From Aphrophora alni (Eukaryota; Arthropoda; Insecta; Hemiptera; Aphrophoridae), in assembly GCA_963513935.1 (NCBI GenBank), contig OY740766.1, positions 1,084,001-1,148,000 of the forward strand: 64,000 nt of DNA, written 5' to 3'. The number at the start of each line of letters is the position of its first letter. The first letter of the stretch is position 1. The notes under the pieces were generated by a model. It worked only from the letters and a program-made list of their open reading frames with translations. It did not search any database and was not told the origin of the DNA. Below, piece after piece: positions 52,901 to 58,900 of the stretch. The translations under genes were made by a program, and so were the position numbers.

Positions 52901-55900
52901 GGAGAGGCCACAGTATAAAAAGTGTGTAACTTTTGGTGCGTTGTGTTAGGGAGAGGCATAATTGGTCCATACTTTGTTGAAGACAATAATGGAAATCAGG
53001 TAATGGAAATGGTCCTCTTACTGTAAATCAGGACCGATATAGAGTCATTCTTGATCGTTTTATAGGAGTTCTCAGGAGATTTTGTCGTGCCCGAAACTTG
53101 TCTTTTCGCTCACAATGGTTCCAGCAAGATGAGGCAACCAGCCACACTGCCTTAACCAACATTGCTTTCCTTCCAAGAAACCTTTGGCAACCGCTTCATC
53201 GCCCTTAGAACAAACTTTGCTTGCCCAGCCCACTCTCCTAATCTTACATTACCTGACGCCTACGTCTGGGGAATGTTGAAGGAGAAGATTTTCCGTGAAG
53301 ACCCACCAGCTACCATCGTCCAACTCCAGGAAAAAATAACCATGTGTATAAGTAGCGTGAAACAATCCCTCTTCACCAAAATGATGCAAAACCTTCAAAA
53401 ACAGCACGAGTGTTGCCTAAAACTGAACGGAGGTCATATTGAACATGTTATTATCCGAGTCTAACCGATTTTGCTTCATTTTACTTGTATATGTTGGTAA
53501 AACTATGTAAATAAAATCTTACGATTTCAGTACTGTTTATTTTGGCGCATACTGTATTTTAAGAGTATTTTCCAAGTTTTGTATGAGTCTTATTTATTGG
53601 TCTAATTTTATATAATTTCCAGTTTGAGAGGTAGTCCATAATGCTGCAGAGACCTGTAGCAAGATGTGCCTCAGTGTGATTAAGTTGTTGGAAGGGAATA
53701 AGGGACACTACCTAACACTTAGCCTAAGGTCTATATCAATAACATAACTGGATTATTGAAATAGTCTTAGTTTTTGTTTCTTGTATTAGTGGTTTGGGAA
53801 TTGTTTCCTTGTTAAAAATTATAGTTCAAATTAAAATGCCAGAACACTGTTATTACTTATTTTGCCAGAGCTTTGATTATAAAAGCACTATTTGAATTAA
53901 AAGTGTAAAATTTAAGTTCTATTTCATTAATTTTGTTTGTTTTTCAAGGTGATAAGTAATTCATAAACAGATCAAATAGATATATAAGTAATTAATTTGA
54001 CAAACATTCTGTTTAGGTTAATGTAGTGTTGCGACTCCATAGTATTAAACCTCACTGGATGTTTGCCCTTGACAATCTGGTTCGTACCGCTGTACAGGCA
54101 GCTATCACTGTCTTATCTCCAGGTAAATTATTTTTCTTTGTAAAAAAAAAAAAATTGTATCATTTTCTATTTTGTACTTACAAGTATACAAGCTATGTAA
54201 TAGTAGTGATACCAAAATGCAGGTCCAGAATCATTGGTAATTCTATTCATGAATCACATTATATATGAAACACCTGTTTTATTTGTAAAAGCCCCAAAAT
54301 AAACTCTTTATACTACCTACAGTATGAAGGCCACAAGTATTACATCCATTGCTTTATGTCTTGACTTAGTTTTTTATCATACACGAAATCACAATTACCT
54401 TTTTGGAGATTAAAAATCTGATTCAAAGATTACATTTTTCTTAACTTATACCCCTTTTGTTTTAAACTGCCTCAAAATATTTTTTTACAACTTCGTTTTA
54501 ATTTTATTGTTTATATGTCATATTTTCTTTTTACAAATTTAGTTTTTGAAGTAAATTTTGTTCACTTACGAAGTGTTTTAATTACTTCAGATTATTAAAG
54601 ACGTTTCACTTCTGGTTTGGCAATCCTTAATTATTTCCTATTAAAAAATAACTTTTTTTAATGACACTAATTGTGAAAAATGGCCATTTCCTCCATTTAA
54701 ATACTTTTAGTTTTATATCATATTAACTAAGAAACTGTTATTCATTAAGTCATATTGTACTATAAAGTCTTCAATCCACCACCTCTTTCATGTTATAACC
54801 AACAACAACAGTAGATTGTGTAAAATCTTGCCTATTAACCCGCTAGCAGGTCGATTTTCAATGCATGGTTCAGTCTAACGACCGGAAAACACATATTTTG
54901 CAATTCAACATTTCGCTCACTTAGAATCGTCCTATCGCAATAAATAAAATACTGTTGGAAAGCTAATGTTCCGTAGATTCATAATCATGCAAAAAAAAAG
55001 CACAAAATGTTATAAATAATATTCCAAAAATTTCTGAAGTTCGCATATTTTTGATACGTAACATCAAAGATTTGCGCTTACAAGTTATAAACAAAACTAA
55101 CGTCATTTACTTTTTTTGATTTCCGAAGAATGGCTTGAAGCTCTGGAAAGTGAATTCTCATCAGCATTGTATTTAGAAATGCTAATGTTTATTCAACATC
55201 ATGCCATCACTCAATGAATAATTGGTTTGTTGGATTTCTGATTAATATTAAAAAATTTACCCTTAGTAAGAAATAGGCCACAAATTTGAAAATTTGGAAA
55301 AAGCATTTTATCCAAGCTGGTAAACATTTTATAGCTTGTAACATTGTGAATTTTTGAGTTTTATTATTTTGTAAAATAAAGATCATGTGTTTGAATAAGG
55401 GAAAAGTTAAGCACAAGTTACAAAATGGGGATACGTGTATAAGAAATAATGGCAATCGGGAAAAGGAAGAAAAATAGTTCGTCCAGTTAACAGTTATAAT
55501 TTAAAAAAAGAACAAAATTTGAAAAGATACAAATGAGGAGAAATGATCAGAAAAATGTATAATATTGTGATTAGATATAAGTAGAAGGTAAGAATTAGTG
55601 TAATTGAACTAATTGTAAAATATCTGCCTATCTATTCGTGTGCGGGACAAAATATAGTCCTAACATTTATTTTTTATAACATGAGAAATGACAAGATATT
55701 AGAAGATGTAATTAATCAGAAACAATCAGTGTGTTATATTTAGATAAAGGTAGAATGGTAAGAACAGTTATAATAGAGTGAAGTGTAATAGAGATTGATG
55801 CGCAAGAGGACCGATCTTCAATCTAGTTTGCTTCATCATGGTGGTGTGATGCCTACAATAAAGTAAAAGTATGGCGTGATAATTCTGTATAAACTAGTTT

Positions 55901-58900
55901 GTATCAATGGCTAATGTGAGAATGGACTACCAATTGTATTTGTTGTCAAAAAGTAAACTGCCATATCAAATAAAACGGTGCATAATGTGAGACCACTTGA
56001 GAACTAGGGTTAGTTTCTATCATGCATACAAATATATACGTTTTATGTGAATACCACATTTCTTTTTATAAACAATATAACGTGATGCTAAATTAATAAC
56101 TCTAAACATTTCGAAAGTGAATTAGAACAAGTGAGGACTCCGTAAGTGTGTGAAAGAGAATTTTACTACAAGATAGGCCGCCGTTTTGGTGTGTTCAATG
56201 AACAGAAACGTGACAATCTTAGTGTAGTTGAACAAATCGTTCCTTGTGAGGAAAACTGTTTCTATATAAAATGCACATATGGAACAAGGGCACGATTTCC
56301 GTATCCATTAGATTTAAGAATTATGATTGACAATTACTTGTTGTTTTTAACATGTTTTGGGGATTTGTTTTATTATTGATTTCATGTTTAGCTATAGTTT
56401 TATATTCTAAGTAAATGCTATGAAAATTAAAATAGATGATTTTTTATAATGGGAAGATCAAATTTTGATCAACAATACACAACAATACATGTTGACATAG
56501 ATGTATTTTAAATCTAAAGTCCTTAATTAGAGTTTGAAATATTCAAACCTAGTTTCAAACTCTTTTTTTTCCTTCTTTTTATAATAATAAATACTAATAA
56601 AACTAAACAAATTTTACTAAAAAAAAAAAAAAAAAAATTCTAATCTGTTGTTGAAAGATATTCAATTGATGAAAATTGGTGTGAAATAAACATGTATGTT
56701 TTAGATAATTTGTTTGTGTTTTTAAATAAAAGGATGTTTGTTTCATTAAAAGGATTTCTACTTTCCATCCATATGTCCCATCAAGTACACTTTTTTAAAA
56801 GAATTCACGACCCATTGGAGTAAATAATCAAAATTAAACATTCGGTAATTATGCAATTGCCATGGCGCCCAACAAAAATCAAATAACTATTAGTATAAAG
56901 TAAATTTAACTTCATTTTCTAAATTGACACAATCGTCGCACAACGTGTGACATTTTTATTTACAGTAAATTCACCCCCATTCATTGGATTATTACAAGCT
57001 GTAAAAGAAACAAATTTAAAAAGTAATAAATTACAATTAAAACAGAAAAGGAAGTAATGGCCTATTCTATAGTTAAACTAATTAAAGCAAATTGATATAT
57101 TGAAGACAGAAAGATCAAGATAGGTAAAATAACAGTAAATGAAGGTGGTATGATAACGAGAAGCTTTGAACTTAAGGTAGTTTGAACAAAAATTACGTTT
57201 ACGTTGTGAGATCTTGTGGTCAAGTTTTTTCTATCTAATATTATCTCACAAGTCAAGCTCAATATTTATTTATAAACAATATGTTAGTTTTGTTATATCG
57301 AATCATCTTTTTTTGCGATTAGTTATTTTTGAAATTTGAATTATCTTATTTCTGATTCTTTATGTTTCATTAATTTTCAAGATTCTACCCTTGAGGCTTA
57401 AGTGTAATGTCATAAAATAAAATTGTCCCAAAAAAAAATTTTTTTTCTGCTACAAAAGTCAGTTTAGACATTGAGGAAGAATTGTGATGAGGAAGTTATC
57501 TGTGAACTTTGATCCCTTAAGGTTACCATTAACCAGCTATTATTAACTACCGTACTTAACCTGCCATTACGCCGAATTAAGTTTCCCCGGTCACAACCAA
57601 AAATTTGCCTGTATTATTTAAACACAGAGTCCTCCTGCAATAAGATAATCATTCACTATTTCTTAGCAGATTACTTCGTCAACCCCAAGTCATTGTTTTG
57701 CGAGTAAAAGGTTGCCACACAATTAAAATAAAGAGACATTCTTGTAAATGCCACAAATGATTGTGCTAAATTGTAAATAAACATACTTAACATATTCTGT
57801 AATTCTTACTTAAAATGTTAACAAGTAATTTTCCTACTTCTTATTGTTTAACTGCAATATTTTACAGAGTTAGGTGCCAACTTGGCTGGACAAGACACTC
57901 GGGATGGAGTCAGGGAAAGATGTGATGCTCCTTCTGTTTCCTCGACTGTTAACTCGGTAAAGTCACACAAAACCAGTGTTGATAGTTTTGCCAGCTCTAT
58001 TAAGCTTAGAAATGATTTTAGAGATCAGCTATGCATTCTTAAAGTAGAAAACAACAGGTAAATCTATAGATTTTCTTCATCTTCTTACTGCTCATTTTTA
58101 ACTACTTGTATTCTACTAGGCCTTTTCAGATTGTTTTCCTGTATTAGAGTTTGTTATTCAGTGATTGAAAAATGGTGATATTTATCATCAAAATTGTTAT
58201 CATCAAGACCCTATGAGCATCTTTTCATCCATGAGATGTTTCTTAATATACTCATTTTTAATACAGATTACAATATTTATATTCGTAGCTTGCTAATCAA
58301 ATATCACTCTGTTTTTTCTTAAAACTTGAAATTATAATATGATTTTAATATAAAGTTTGGCCCTTGAATAAAAAAGTTATAATTTTATATTCTAAATTTT
58401 AATTTACCTAGTACTGTCATATTTTGGAAGTTTCAATACATTATTTTAATTAAACACTCTTTACCGATTACCATAATTGTCCTTTGTGTTGCTCAGTTAC
58501 TCCTTCCCCTCAACAAATTTGAATGTTCCGTGCTGGTCAAATAATTTAAATTTATTTTAGAAAATGTTAAATTGAAATCAAAACCATTAAAAACAAGTGT
58601 GTTTTTTATCTCAGTTTCTTAGAAGGCTATTTATATTGTTTTTTTTTTTTTTGTTTTTTTTCTTTGCATGTAAATTTGTCAATTGATACTACAGTAGAGT
58701 CTTGCAAACTCGGCACTCGATAACCCGGTAGCCCGGATTACTCGGCGACCCCGACGGGAAAAAATATATTGCTAAAAACAGAGATGTTCGTAAAAATTCG
58801 GCAGATCCCAAAGCGGGCATTAACTTCGATCGTTGATGGTACTTTTCCCACGTTAAACTCGTCACAAAGCTTTTTTACAGACGTCATAAAGCTTTTTTAA

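Larger units (their letters stand above)
51811..54016 (+). other. Ask1 intron 19
   Basis: Mainly a Tc1/mariner-superfamily element (52187-53554). Flanks are AT-rich and empty. Confidence 0.6.

Noticed and set aside
55700..56400. 77-codon frame MCEREFYYK... and nearby frames
   Set aside because: No homology recognised and no splice match; kept as unassigned intron sequence.
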